A DNA stretch of 64,000 nucleotides from Salipiger sp. H15 (GCF_040409955.1 NZ_CP123385.1:1595501-1659500), one strand, 5' to 3'. Shown: positions 53,631 through 62,832, numbered from the stretch's first letter. Numbers and translations: made by a program. Notes: generated by a model not told the origin, from the sequence alone.

Positions 53631-54577
53631 TCCTCGTGGTCGGCATTCCCTCCGAGCCGCCGGTACGGCTGGTGCTCGAGGCGGCCGAGGCGCTCGGCAT
53701 CGAGGCGGTGCTGCTCAACCCGCGCGAGGCGGCGCACGCGGACCTGACGCTGCGCCAGACCGGCGGGGCGGCCCGGATGACCCTGCACCGCGCCGGCGGG
53801 ACGGTCGAGCTTTCCTCCACGCAGGGCATCTACACCCGGCTCGGCCCGCCGGAGCCGCTGCCCGAGTTCCGGCGCGGCACGGTCGAGGAGCGCGCCCGCA
53901 TCGCCGCCTGGCACGGGATGCTCAACGACTGGCTGGAGACGACGCCGATCCCGGTGCTCAACCGCATCAAGGCCTGCAATTCCAACATGTCCAAGCCCTA
54001 CCAGGCGCGGATCATCGCGGAGTGCGGGCTCGCGGTGCCCGAGACGCTGGTCACCAACGATCCTGCGGCGGCGCGGGCCTTCTGCGCGCGGCACGGCACG
54101 GTGATCTTCAAGTCGGTCAGCGCGCACCGGTCCATCGTGCGCCGGCTCGAGGGGGCGCACATGGCGCGGCTCGAGCGGATCCGCTACCTGCCGGTGCAGT
54201 TCCAGCAATGGATCGACGGTACCGACATCCGCGTGCACGTGATGGGCGAGGCGCTCTTTGCGACGCTGATCGAGAGCGCGGCGCAGGATTACCGCTACGC
54301 CGGTGCAGACGGCGAGGAGGCCCGCTACGCGCCGACGCGGCTGCCCGCCCGGATCGAGAAGGCCTGCCGCCTGCTGTCGCACCGGCTCGGGTTGCCGCTC
54401 TGCGGGATCGACCTGCGAAAGACGCCGGAGGGGCGCTACATCTGCTTTGAAGTGAACCCCTCTCCGGCCTATTCTTGTTACGAGGAACAAACCGGCCAGC
54501 CGATCTCTCACGCCATCGCCCACTGGCTCGAAACCGGCCAGTGCGCCGCGATCCGGAAGACGGGACGCACCGGCTAG
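53627..54577 (+). CDS. ATP-grasp ligase (MvdD-like peptide maturase family)
   Basis: The product has 316 residues. PVLNRIKACNSNMSKPYQAR and LAVPETLVTNDPAAARAFCA open the ATP-grasp fold, TVIFKSVSAHRSIVRRLEGA holds the ATP-binding Lys, VQFQQWIDGTDIRVHVMGEA follows, and GIDLRKTPEGRYICFEVNPS carries the Asp and Glu/Asn metal ligands. This order resembles MvdD/MdnC-type ligases, which crosslink Lys, Ser or Thr side chains with Asp or Glu in ribosomal peptides. Membership in that family is inferred by eye; RimK-like ligases are the alternative. It overlaps the gene upstream and is followed 11 bases later by a 98-residue gene. Confidence 0.82.
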   Translation: MILVVGIPSEPPVRLVLEAAEALGIEAVLLNPREAAHADLTLRQTGGAARMTLHRAGGTVELSSTQGIYTRLGPPEPLPEFRRGTVEERARIAAWHGMLNDWLETTPIPVLNRIKACNSNMSKPYQARIIAECGLAVPETLVTNDPAAARAFCARHGTVIFKSVSAHRSIVRRLEGAHMARLERIRYLPVQFQQWIDGTDIRVHVMGEALFATLIESAAQDYRYAGADGEEARYAPTRLPARIEKACRLLSHRLGLPLCGIDLRKTPEGRYICFEVNPSPAYSCYEEQTGQPISHAIAHWLETGQCAAIRKTGRTG

Positions 54578-54588
54578 AAAGGACTGCG

Positions 54589-54885
54589 ATGCAGATCGTC
54601 GAGAACTGGGCCTACCTGATCGGGGTGATCATCGGCGTGCTGCCATCGCCGGAGATGACGGATTTCTACGAGGTTCACGTCCGTCTGGAAGTCGTTGAGA
54701 AGGTGGACGATTTCCCGATGATGATCGCGGGCGCGGCGGGCTCCGAGATCGTGCTGCTTGCCCGCGCCTCGCAGGTCGCGGACCCGGAGGCGGCGAAGGG
54801 GAAACGCTTCGCCGCCAAGGTGCGCGCCGCCGGGCCGCAGCCGCTCAGGTATTTCGTCGCGCCGGACTGGAGCCTGCGCGACTGA
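54589..54885 (+). CDS. Small protein of unknown function
   Basis: The product has 98 residues from ATG 54589, with GAAAGGACTG as binding site. It begins IVENWAYLIGVIIGVLPSPE, then a beta-rich middle (FYEVHVRLEVVEKVDDF, SEIVLLARASQVAD) and ends RYFVAPDWSLRD. No family is recognised. It is the last gene of the metalloprotease/ATP-grasp cassette and meets the minus-strand cytochrome gene 14 bases further on. It may be a partner protein or a substrate of the ligase, but nothing proves either. Confidence 0.65.
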   Translation: MQIVENWAYLIGVIIGVLPSPEMTDFYEVHVRLEVVEKVDDFPMMIAGAAGSEIVLLARASQVADPEAAKGKRFAAKVRAAGPQPLRYFVAPDWSLRD

Positions 54886-54899
54886 GGAGCGGCGACGGG

Positions 54900-55478
54900 T
54901 CACTCCGGCCCGGTGATCTCGAGCTTGACGCGCGAGTACCAGTCGGCCACCGCGCGGATTTCCTCGTCGGTCATGTCGGCGGCGATGCCCGACATGATCT
55001 CGTGCTTGCGCTTGCCGATCCGGAACGCCTTGAGCTGGGTGTCGATGTAGATGTTGACCTCTCCCGCGAGGTTCGGCGCCTCGGGCAGCAGCGCGATGCC
55101 GTCGGCGCCGTGGCACGACACGCAGACCTCGGGCGCATCGTCCGCGCTCACGCCCTCGGGCAGGGTCGCGCTGGCGGTATGCGCGGCGTACCAGGCGGCG
55201 ACGTCGGCGATCTGCTGCTCCGAGAGGCCCGCGGCCACCACCGACATCATCTCGTGCTCGCGCGTGCCGGTCTTGAAGGCCATGAGCTGGCTTTCGATAT
55301 AGGCCTCGGGCTCGCCGCCGATGTTGGGTGCGATGGGAATTTGTGCAAGCCCGTCAATGCCATGGCAGGTGCGGCACATGTTGGCGACCTTCCGCCCGGC
55401 CTCGGCATCCCCGGCGGCGAGCGGAGTGCCCCCGGCGAGCAGAAGCCCGCCGAGGATCATCAGTGCATGGGCCTTCAT
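54900..55478 (-). CDS. Cytochrome c4-like dihaem cytochrome
   Basis: The product has 192 residues with a signal peptide (HALMILGGLLLAGGTPLAAG). Two haem c sites, CRTCH at 35-39 and CVSCH at 119-123, sit in two similar halves; the second half repeats the pattern of the first (IESQLMAFKTGTREHEMMS against IDTQLKAFRIGKRKHEIMS). This is the cytochrome c4 layout of a periplasmic electron carrier. The ATG overlaps the stop of the sugar dehydrogenase gene, so it probably takes electrons from that enzyme or from Sox proteins. It could be called SoxE-like by position only. Confidence 0.88.
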   Translation of the reverse strand: MKAHALMILGGLLLAGGTPLAAGDAEAGRKVANMCRTCHGIDGLAQIPIAPNIGGEPEAYIESQLMAFKTGTREHEMMSVVAAGLSEQQIADVAAWYAAHTASATLPEGVSADDAPEVCVSCHGADGIALLPEAPNLAGEVNIYIDTQLKAFRIGKRKHEIMSGIAADMTDEEIRAVADWYSRVKLEITGPE

Positions 55479-56737
55479 TCCGAGGCCTTGGGGGCGTAGG
55501 CGATCCGCCAGATCGCCCCGGCGAAGTCGTCCGACACCAGCATCGATCCATCGCGCAGGAAGGCGATGTCCATCGGGCGGCCGCGGTACTCGCCGGTGCT
55601 CTCGTCGAGCCAGCCGTCGGCGAAGACCTCGGTCGTGCCCGCGTTGCCCTCCTCGTCGAGCGCGGTGAACATCACCCGCGCGCCCACGGGGGTCGTGCGG
55701 TTCCACGAGCCGTGCTGCGCCGAGAAGATGCCGCCCTTGTACTTGTCGGGGAAGGACTCGCCGGAATAGAACCGCATGCCGAGATCGGCGGCATGGGCCT
55801 GCATGTTCACCTGCGGGTCGACGAACTCCACCCCCTCGGGCCGCTCGACGTCCTTGTAGTCGGGAACGTCGACGCCGCCGTTGGTCCAGGGGAAGCCGAA
55901 GTGCTGGCCCGCCGAGGTCTGGCGGTTCAGCTCTCCGGGCGGGATGTCGTCGCCCATGCCGTCGACCTGGTTGTCGGTGAACCACAGCGAGCCGTCGGCC
56001 GGGTTGAAGTCATGCCCGACCGAGTTGCGGATGCCGCGGGTATAGACCTCGCGGCCGGTGCCGTCGGTGTTCATCCGGATGATGCCGCCGATGCCGAGCT
56101 TGTCGTACATCTCCAGCTTTTCCTTGGGCTGGATGTTGTGCGGCTGGCCCAGCGAGACGTAGAGCTTGCCGTCCGGACCGATGCGGCAGACCCGCGCCGT
56201 GTGGTTGAAGCTTTCCTCCTCGGCGGGGATCAGCTCGCCCTTCTTCACCACCTCGCCCACGGCGGGATCCGGCCCTTCGAAGAAGAACTCGGCCGCCGGG
56301 AAGGTCAGGATCCGGTTGCGCTCGGCAATGTAGAGGAACCCGTCCGGCGAGAAGCAGGGGCCGTTGGGCACGTCGAAGGTGATCGACGGCGCGAAGTCCT
56401 TGACCTCGTCCGCCACGCGGTTGCGGTCGCGGTCGACGATCGACCAGACCTTGTCCTTGCGGGTGCCGGCGAAGACCACCGTGCCCTGCGGCGCCACCGC
56501 CATCGACCGGGCATCCGGCACGACGGCATAGAGGCTGACCTCGAACCCGTCCGGCACCTTGAGGTGCGGCAGGATCTCCTTCAGCGCGTCCGCCCGCTCA
56601 CCTTCCTGGTCGATGAAGGTGAATGTGGCGTCGGTGCGCTGCATGTTCGAGAGCTTGTCCATGTTGTCCTGCGCCATCGCGGGCGCCGTCAGCATGGTGC
56701 AGAGTAGAAGACTTGAAACAAATTGCTTGGTTTGCAT
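55475..56737 (-). CDS. PQQ-dependent sugar dehydrogenase (sorbosone/glucose dehydrogenase-like)
   Basis: The product has 420 residues with a signal peptide ending near MLTAPAMAQ. The six-bladed propeller shows RSMAVAPQGTVVFAGTRKDK, GELIPAEEESFNHTARVCRI-like blocks, GIRNSVGHDFNPADGSLWFT with the family His, and AQHGSWNRTTPVGARVMF. The family is soluble GDH/sorbosone dehydrogenase-like and periplasmic, with PQQ as cofactor. GGGAGGAAAGC precedes the ATG. It is coupled to the dihaem cytochrome, a likely electron acceptor. Substrate is not known, and no PQQ synthesis genes are seen here. Confidence 0.88.
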   Translation of the reverse strand: MQTKQFVSSLLLCTMLTAPAMAQDNMDKLSNMQRTDATFTFIDQEGERADALKEILPHLKVPDGFEVSLYAVVPDARSMAVAPQGTVVFAGTRKDKVWSIVDRDRNRVADEVKDFAPSITFDVPNGPCFSPDGFLYIAERNRILTFPAAEFFFEGPDPAVGEVVKKGELIPAEEESFNHTARVCRIGPDGKLYVSLGQPHNIQPKEKLEMYDKLGIGGIIRMNTDGTGREVYTRGIRNSVGHDFNPADGSLWFTDNQVDGMGDDIPPGELNRQTSAGQHFGFPWTNGGVDVPDYKDVERPEGVEFVDPQVNMQAHAADLGMRFYSGESFPDKYKGGIFSAQHGSWNRTTPVGARVMFTALDEEGNAGTTEVFADGWLDESTGEYRGRPMDIAFLRDGSMLVSDDFAGAIWRIAYAPKASE

Positions 56738-56937
56738 GCTTTCCTCCCTATGAAGGTTCTCTTTCCTCCGTTCCTTGCGGAACTCCTCCTCGAGAACCTT
56801 GGTCAGGCTGCGGGTGAACCGGTCAATCTGTCAACGATTCCCGACAATTCACCGGCGACTTTGATGCGTTGCATGCACGTTTGAGGAGAGCGCTGCGCAG
56901 GGGAGCATGGCGCTTTGGGGTGTTTCGGGGCGCGGCG

Positions 56938-58152
56938 CTATTGCGCCGCCAGCGGTCTTCGCGCCAGCTGGCACTCGGCCCAGAGCGCCTCGAGCGCATG
57001 CACGAGGCGGAGGATGTCGCCGGCGGAATGCACCGGCGAGGGGGTGATGCGCAGGCGCTCCGTGCCGCGCGGCACGGTCGGGTGGTTGATCGGCTGGATG
57101 TAAATTCCATGCCCGTGCAGCAGCCGGTCCGAGAGGTAGCGGCACTTCTGCGGGCAGCCGACCATGACCGGGATGATGTGGCTCGGGTTCGGCAGGTGCG
57201 GCACGCCGATCCGGTCGAGCGCCGCGCGCACGCTGGCCACGGCGCGGCGCTGCGCGGTGCGCTCGAGCTCGGAGCGCTTGAGATGCGCGACGGCGGCGCG
57301 GGCCCCGGCGGCGACGGCGGGCGGCAGGGCGGTGGTGAAGATGAAGCCCGAGGCAAAGCTGCGGATGAAGTCGCAGAGCGTGGCCGAGGCGGCGATGTAG
57401 CCGCCGGTGACGCCGAAGGCCTTGCCGAGCGTGCCCTGGATCACGTCGATGCGGTGCATCAGCCCCTCGCGCTCGGCGATGCCGCCGCCGCGCGGCCCGT
57501 AGAGCCCGACCGCGTGCACCTCGTCGAGGTAGGTCATCGCATTGTAGCGCTCGGCGAGGTCGCAGATCCCGGCGATGGGGGCGATGTCGCCATCCATCGA
57601 ATAGACGCTCTCGAAGGCGATCAGCTTGGGCCGGTCAAGTGGCAGGGCGGCGAGGTGGCGCTCGAGATCGGCGAGGTCGTTGTGCTTCCAGATGATCCGC
57701 TCGGCCTTCGAATGGCGAATTCCCTCGATCATCGAGGCGTGGTTGAGCGCGTCCGACAGGATCACCAGCCCGGGGATGCGCGCGCCGAGCGTGCCGAGGC
57801 TGGCCCAGTTCGACACGTAGCCCGAGGTGAAGAGCAGCGCCGCCTGCTTGCCGTGCAGGTCGGCGAGCTCCGCTTCCAGCAGCACGTGCTCATGCGTGGT
57901 GCCCGAGATGTTGCGCGTGCCGCCCGCGCCCGCGCCGCAGGTGTCGAGCGCTGTGTGCATCGCCGCCAGCACCGCCGGGTGCTGGCCCATGCCGAGGTAG
58001 TCGTTCGAGCACCAGATCGTCACCTCGCGCTGCTCGCCGTGGTGGGTGGCGGCGGGGAAGGCGCCGCGGTGGCGTTCGAGCTCGGCGAAGTGGCGGTAGT
58101 TGCCGGCCGCCTTGAGTTCGCCCAGCTGGGCACGGAACAGCGCGTCGTACAT
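56938..58152 (-). CDS. hemA: 5-aminolevulinate synthase
   Basis: The product has 404 residues, the usual length. [77 protein letters not shown] and [15 protein letters not shown] with the PLP-binding Lys244 mark ALAS. It condenses glycine and succinyl-CoA, the first step of heme synthesis in alphaproteobacteria. It starts two bases after the DUF302 stop, in the sox gene line, so heme supply may be tied to the Sox cytochromes. It may be a second copy (HemT-like) beside a main hemA elsewhere. Confidence 0.95.
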   Translation of the reverse strand: MYDALFRAQLGELKAAGNYRHFAELERHRGAFPAATHHGEQREVTIWCSNDYLGMGQHPAVLAAMHTALDTCGAGAGGTRNISGTTHEHVLLEAELADLHGKQAALLFTSGYVSNWASLGTLGARIPGLVILSDALNHASMIEGIRHSKAERIIWKHNDLADLERHLAALPLDRPKLIAFESVYSMDGDIAPIAGICDLAERYNAMTYLDEVHAVGLYGPRGGGIAEREGLMHRIDVIQGTLGKAFGVTGGYIAASATLCDFIRSFASGFIFTTALPPAVAAGARAAVAHLKRSELERTAQRRAVASVRAALDRIGVPHLPNPSHIIPVMVGCPQKCRYLSDRLLHGHGIYIQPINHPTVPRGTERLRITPSPVHSAGDILRLVHALEALWAECQLARRPLAAQ

Positions 58153-58154
58153 GG

Positions 58155-58580
58155 TCAGAACTCCGTCGCGGCGGCGGCGATGCGGGCGAGCAGGTCATTG
58201 ACCGGCGCCATGCTCTCGCGCTCGAAGCTGCGGTAGCCGAGCGTGGTCTGCCCGTCGCGGCTCTCGACGAAGATCGAATAGGGGCAGAAGGCGATATTCG
58301 CGGGATCCGCCTCCATCACCTCGCGCGAGGTGGCGGCCGAGCAGAAGAGATAGACGTCGGCGGCGTCGTAGAGATGCGTCCCGGCGCCGATGTCGGTGCC
58401 GGTGCGGGCCAGCATCTCGCCGACGTGGCTGACGTGATCGACCACCAGCCCCTCGCCGATGATCGCGTTCTCGAGCGCGAAGGTGGCCTCCTCGAACGTG
58501 CCCTCGTAGGGATGGGTGATCACCTCCTGCGCCATGGCACCGGCGGGCAGGGTCAGCAGCAGGGCGAGGGGTCTGAGCAT
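58155..58580 (-). CDS. DUF302 family periplasmic protein
   Basis: The product has 141 residues with a signal peptide ([19 protein letters not shown]). The DUF302 part reads [40 protein letters not shown] and [18 protein letters not shown]. Such small proteins are often next to sulfur oxidation or redox genes; their role is not known. It is followed two bases later by hemA and preceded by soxD, with a perfect hairpin in between. Confidence 0.88.
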   Translation of the reverse strand: MLRPLALLLTLPAGAMAQEVITHPYEGTFEEATFALENAIIGEGLVVDHVSHVGEMLARTGTDIGAGTHLYDAADVYLFCSAATSREVMEADPANIAFCPYSIFVESRDGQTTLGYRSFERESMAPVNDLLARIAAAATEF

Positions 58581-58601
58581 GGGGGCCTCCTTCTGTGCGG
58601 A

Positions 58602-58626
58602 CCCGGCCGCGAGCGGCGCGGCCGGG
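58602..58626 (-). terminator. Hairpin between soxD and DUF302
   Basis: CCCGGCCGCG-AGCGG-CGCGGCCGGG is a perfect ten-pair stem with a five-base loop, 13 bases after the soxD stop. No T-run follows, so it is more likely an attenuator or an mRNA-end stabiliser than a full terminator. Confidence 0.6.
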
Positions 58627-58638
58627 CGGGGCGGTCTG

Positions 58639-59856
58639 TCACTCGGCGAAACCCGAGAGATAGGCGATGACCGCGTCGATATCCTCGGGCTTGCGCAGCC
58701 CGGGGAAGGACATCTTGGTGCCCTTCATCGCATCCTTCGGCTTTTCGAGGAAGGCATGCAGGCGTTCCGCCGTCCAGGTCTCTCCGGCGCCGTGGGCCAC
58801 CTCGAAGGTCTTGGAGTAGCCGAAGCCGGGGACCGAGCCGATGCCGCGCCCGACGATGCCGTTGAGCTCGGGGCCGGTCTTGTTCCTGGCGCCCTCGCCG
58901 ACCGCGTGGCAGGACTGGCACTTCTTGAACACCTTCTCGCCCTCGGCGATCAGCGCCGGATCGGCGGCGGCAACCTGCGGGGCTTCCGCCGCGGGCACGG
59001 CCTCGGGGGCAGGCTCCGCCGCGGTGTCGGCGGCGGCAACCTCGACCGGGGCTTCCGCGGCCGCGGGCTCGGCCGCCGCCTCGTCGCTGCCGTGGTCCGG
59101 GGTCACGTCGAGCACCGTGGCGCGCATGGTGATCTCGACGCTGGGCTTGCAGCCCGTCATGCAGGGCTCGCCGGTCCATTGCGGGTATTCGGTCCGGGGC
59201 CGGTCGTCGACGATGAAGCCGCCTGCGTTGGGCAGGATCACCTCGGTGAAGTTCTCGTTCGACAGCACGAAGTCCTCGTCCACGATGTCGTTCGAGTAAA
59301 GGATGTAGGCGACGATGGCGTAGACCTCGTCGGTGTCCAGCGACTGCGCGTTGCCGAAGGGCATCGAGCGGTGCACGTAATCCCAGGTGGTCGACAGGTG
59401 CGGCCAGTAGCTGCCGACGGTCTTCACCGGGTCCTTGTTGGCCAGCGTGCCGTCGCCGCCCGCCAGCTTGGGCCAGTTGCCCGAGCCCTCGGCGAACTCG
59501 CCGTGGCAGACCGCACAGTTCTCCGAGAAGAGCATCTCGCCATCCTCGACCGAGCCGCTGCCGACGGGCAGGCCGGTGCCGTCGGGCGAGACGTCGAGAT
59601 CCCAGGCGGCGATCTCTTCGGGCAGGGCCTCGCGGCCGATGCCGAGCGGCATCTCGCGCGGCGCCTCGTCGGCATTGGCGGCGGCGATGAGCCCGCCGGT
59701 GATCGGCGCTGCCTCGGGCGCGGCGGCCAGCGGCGTGGTGCGGCGCAGCCCCTCGGGCGCCTCGGCCACGAAGCGGTCGGCCATGTTCACCGCGAAGGTC
59801 AGCGTCACGGCGATGCCGCCGAAGACGCCGCCGTAGAGCTTAAGAAACTTCGACAT
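58639..59856 (-). CDS. soxD: Sulfur dehydrogenase haem subunit SoxD
   Basis: The product has 405 residues. An N-terminal anchor-like segment (LYGGVFGGIAVTLTFAVNMA) is followed by a first haem domain with CAVCH at 114-118, an Ala/Glu/Pro-rich linker from about 255 to 300, and a second haem domain with CQSCH at 313-317 and GTKMSFPGLRKPEDIDAVIA. It forms the SoxCD complex in the periplasm that oxidises the sulfane sulfur bound to SoxYZ. Its start overlaps the end of soxC by 17 bases. Confidence 0.94.
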   Translation of the reverse strand: MSKFLKLYGGVFGGIAVTLTFAVNMADRFVAEAPEGLRRTTPLAAAPEAAPITGGLIAAANADEAPREMPLGIGREALPEEIAAWDLDVSPDGTGLPVGSGSVEDGEMLFSENCAVCHGEFAEGSGNWPKLAGGDGTLANKDPVKTVGSYWPHLSTTWDYVHRSMPFGNAQSLDTDEVYAIVAYILYSNDIVDEDFVLSNENFTEVILPNAGGFIVDDRPRTEYPQWTGEPCMTGCKPSVEITMRATVLDVTPDHGSDEAAAEPAAAEAPVEVAAADTAAEPAPEAVPAAEAPQVAAADPALIAEGEKVFKKCQSCHAVGEGARNKTGPELNGIVGRGIGSVPGFGYSKTFEVAHGAGETWTAERLHAFLEKPKDAMKGTKMSFPGLRKPEDIDAVIAYLSGFAE

Positions 59857-61102
59857 TCTCGGCCTCCCCGGTCGGTTTCACCCACCATGTCTGGATGCAG
59901 TTGTTGTGGTAGACCGAGTTCTCGCCCCGCACCTCGCGCAGCTGCGCCTTGGTGGGCTGCACGTAGCCGGTCTCGTCCATGGCGCGCGATTGCAGGAACA
60001 TCTCCTCGCCGGTCCACTCGGTGTCGAGGTAGAAGCGGGTCAGCGCCTTGTTCTCGCCCTCGCGGGCGAGCCGCGCGGTCTGCCAGTTCTTGCCGCCGTC
60101 GGTCGAGACGTCGACGCGGGTGATCCTGCCGTGACCGGACCAGGCGAGGCCGGTGATCACCAGCGGGCCGTGGCCATGCCTGATCGGCGCCTGCGGGCTC
60201 GGCGAGGTGACCACGGATTTCGCATCCATCACCCAGGTCCACTTGCGCGAGGTACCGTCGGCCAGCGTGTCGGTGTATTTCGAGGTTTCCTCGCGGCTCT
60301 CGACCGGGCCGTCCAGCACCTCGATGCGGCGCAGCCACTTCACCCACATGTTGCCTTCCCAGCCCGGCACCACGAGGCGCACCGGGTAGCCGTGCTCCTT
60401 GCGCAGCGCCTCGCCATTGGCCTTGAAGGCGACGAGCACGTCGTCGAGCGCCTTCTCCATCGGGATCGAGCGGCCGTTCGAGGAGGCGTCGGCACCCTCG
60501 ACATAGACCCACTTGCCCTCGGTGGCGGGCAGGCCCGCCTCGCGCAGCAGGGTGCGCAGCGGCACGCCGGTGTATTCCATGTTGTGGATCATGCCATGGG
60601 TGAACTGCGCGCCGTTGAGCTGCGCCCCCGCCCATTCCATGCCGGTGTTGGCGGCGCATTCGCAGAAGTAGACGTGGTTCTCGCGCGGGAAGCGTTCGAG
60701 GTCGGCATAGGTGAAGACCAGCGGCCTATCGACCAGCCCGTTGATCATCAGCCGGTAGTCGTCCTTGCTGAGCTCGATCGCGCCCGAGTGGTGGCGCTCG
60801 AAGGCGCAACCCTGCGGGGTGATCGTGCCGTCGAGCGCATGGATCGGCGTGAAGTTGATCGAGCTGATCGGATCGGCGGTGAGCCAGGGCACGTTGCGGC
60901 GCACCACGTCCTGCTCGAAGCGGATCGGCAGTCCGTAGGGGGTGGCATCGACGCCCTCGCCAAGGCCCTGCGCCCAGGGCTGCACCTCGGTGATCAGCGG
61001 ATCGGGCCCGGCGGCGCGCGCGGCACCGGCGGCTCCTGCGGTCACGGCCACGGTGGCGGCCCCCTGCAGGAAGGCGCGGCGCGATGTCTTGGGGTCGCTC
61101 AT
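59840..61102 (-). CDS. soxC: Sulfur dehydrogenase molybdenum subunit SoxC
   Basis: The product has 420 residues from ATG 61102, after AAGGAGGACAG. The Tat signal is SRRAFLQGAATVAVTAGAAG. The Mo-binding Cys lies in YFCECAANTGMEWAG, and GYPVRLVVPGWEGNMWVKWL and WTWVMDAKSVVTSP are sulfite-oxidase-family blocks. With SoxD it removes electrons from the SoxYZ-bound sulfane sulfur. A longer frame upstream (to 61138) would put MMTHPEEF before the Tat signal and overlap soxB, so it is not used. Confidence 0.95.
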   Translation of the reverse strand: MSDPKTSRRAFLQGAATVAVTAGAAGAARAAGPDPLITEVQPWAQGLGEGVDATPYGLPIRFEQDVVRRNVPWLTADPISSINFTPIHALDGTITPQGCAFERHHSGAIELSKDDYRLMINGLVDRPLVFTYADLERFPRENHVYFCECAANTGMEWAGAQLNGAQFTHGMIHNMEYTGVPLRTLLREAGLPATEGKWVYVEGADASSNGRSIPMEKALDDVLVAFKANGEALRKEHGYPVRLVVPGWEGNMWVKWLRRIEVLDGPVESREETSKYTDTLADGTSRKWTWVMDAKSVVTSPSPQAPIRHGHGPLVITGLAWSGHGRITRVDVSTDGGKNWQTARLAREGENKALTRFYLDTEWTGEEMFLQSRAMDETGYVQPTKAQLREVRGENSVYHNNCIQTWWVKPTGEAENVEVS

Positions 61103-61134
61103 TCTGTCCTCCTTGAATTCCTCGGGGTGTGTCA

Positions 61135-62832
61135 TCACGCGCCCACCACCTCGACCGAGGTGTTCTCGCCGAGCTGCACGCGGCCGAGGCTGCGGATGTG
61201 GCTTTCCACCACGTCCCAGATCGGCGGGCCCTCGGTGCCCTCGTTGACGCTGGCCCAGCCGGCGACGGTGTAGCTTTTTGCCGGGTCGATCGCCTCGCCG
61301 GTCTTCAGCAGGGTCATGTCCGAGACGCGCTGCCCGGCGGGCGCGGTGACGTCGATGCGGTAGCCGAGCCCGCCGACGCGCACCATGTCGCCGCCCTGCT
61401 GGTAGTAGGGATCGGGGTTGAAGATGTTGTCGGCCACGTCTTCCAGAACGACCTTGAGGAACTCGCCGGTCATCTCGGAGCGGTAGGCCTCGGGGTAGCT
61501 CATCGAGGTGACGTTCCAGAGATCCTCGCGGGTGATCGGATCGCCCGCGAGCAGCGACGGCCCCCAGCGCACGCCAGGCGACAGGGCGATCTGCGCGTCG
61601 CGCTGGGTGAGCAGCGCGTCGCAGATGAGATCGTCCCAGGTGCCGTTGAAGTTGCCACGGCGGTAGAGCGTGGTGTCGGTGTGGCCGATCACCTCGGAAA
61701 GCTTGTCGGCGAAGGGCGCACGCTCGGCGTCGATCAGCGCGGTCATCTCGGGGTCGGGGGCGATCACGTCCGAGAAGATCGGGATCAGCCTGTGGCGGAA
61801 GCCCATCATCCGGCCATCGCGCACGTCGAGATCGACGCGGGAGACGAACTTGCCGTTCGAGCCCGAGGCGATGATGATCGTCTCGCCCACCAGCACCGGC
61901 TCGGGCAGCGCGTCATGGGTATGGCCCGAGAGCAGCACGTCGATGCCGGTGACCTTGGAGGCCATCTTCTTGTCGACGTCGAAGCCGTTGTGGCTGAGCA
62001 CGACCACCAGCTCGGCGCCGCCCGCGCGCACCTCGTCGACCATCTCCTGCATGTGCTCGTCGCGGATGCCGAAGGAATACTCGGGGAACATCCACGAGGG
62101 GTTGGCGATCGGCATGTAGGGGAAGGCCTGGCCGATGACCGCGATCTTCACCCCGCCGCGCTCGAAGACCTTGTAGGGCTTGAAGAGCTCCGAGGGCTCG
62201 TCCCACTCGGCGTCGTAGATGTTCTGGCCAAGCGCGGCGAAGGGCAGGCCCTCGACGATCTCGCGCACCCGGTCCGAGCCGAGGGTGAATTCCCAGTGGA
62301 AGGTCATCGCGTCGGGCTTCAGCAGGTTCATCACGTTGACGCAGTCCTGCCCGGCGGTCTGGTGGCATGTGTAGCTGCCGTGCCAGGTGTCGCCGCCGTC
62401 GAGCAGCAGCGCGTCGGGACGCTCGGAACGGATCTGCCTCACCACGGTGGCGACGCGGTCCATGCCGCCGACGCGGCCATAGGCGCGGGCGAGGGCGTCG
62501 AAATCGCCCGAGGAGAGGGCGTAGTGGGAGGGCGAGCCGTCGGCGATGCCGTACATCTTGCGGAACTCGGCACCGGTCAGGTGGGGCACCGCGCCGCGGT
62601 TGCCGCCGACGCCGATGTTGACCGAGGGCTCGCGGAAGTAGATCGGCTTCAGCTGCGCGTGGATGTCGGTGATGTGGATCAGCGAGACGTTCCCGAAGGC
62701 CGGCATGGCCAGCAGGTCGTCCTGCGTCAGGCGCTGCTGCGCCGCGAGCCGCGCCCAGTTGCCGAAGCCCGAGCCGCCGTAGAGCGCCGCGGCGGCCATC
62801 GAGACCTGGAGGAAATCACGTCGGGAGATCAT
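61135..62832 (-). CDS. soxB: Thiosulfohydrolase SoxB
   Basis: The product has 565 residues. It starts ISRRDFLQVSMAAAALYGGS, a Tat signal. The metal-site motifs of the 5'-nucleotidase-like fold are SLIHITDIHAQLKPIY, LLLDGGDTWHGSYTC, VVVLSHNGFDVD and VLLSGHTHDALPEP. SoxB releases sulfate from the thiosulfonate on SoxYZ in the periplasm using manganese. It is followed 32 bases later by soxC and preceded by soxA, with a hairpin in the gap. Confidence 0.96.
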   Translation of the reverse strand: MISRRDFLQVSMAAAALYGGSGFGNWARLAAQQRLTQDDLLAMPAFGNVSLIHITDIHAQLKPIYFREPSVNIGVGGNRGAVPHLTGAEFRKMYGIADGSPSHYALSSGDFDALARAYGRVGGMDRVATVVRQIRSERPDALLLDGGDTWHGSYTCHQTAGQDCVNVMNLLKPDAMTFHWEFTLGSDRVREIVEGLPFAALGQNIYDAEWDEPSELFKPYKVFERGGVKIAVIGQAFPYMPIANPSWMFPEYSFGIRDEHMQEMVDEVRAGGAELVVVLSHNGFDVDKKMASKVTGIDVLLSGHTHDALPEPVLVGETIIIASGSNGKFVSRVDLDVRDGRMMGFRHRLIPIFSDVIAPDPEMTALIDAERAPFADKLSEVIGHTDTTLYRRGNFNGTWDDLICDALLTQRDAQIALSPGVRWGPSLLAGDPITREDLWNVTSMSYPEAYRSEMTGEFLKVVLEDVADNIFNPDPYYQQGGDMVRVGGLGYRIDVTAPAGQRVSDMTLLKTGEAIDPAKSYTVAGWASVNEGTEGPPIWDVVESHIRSLGRVQLGENTSVEVVGA

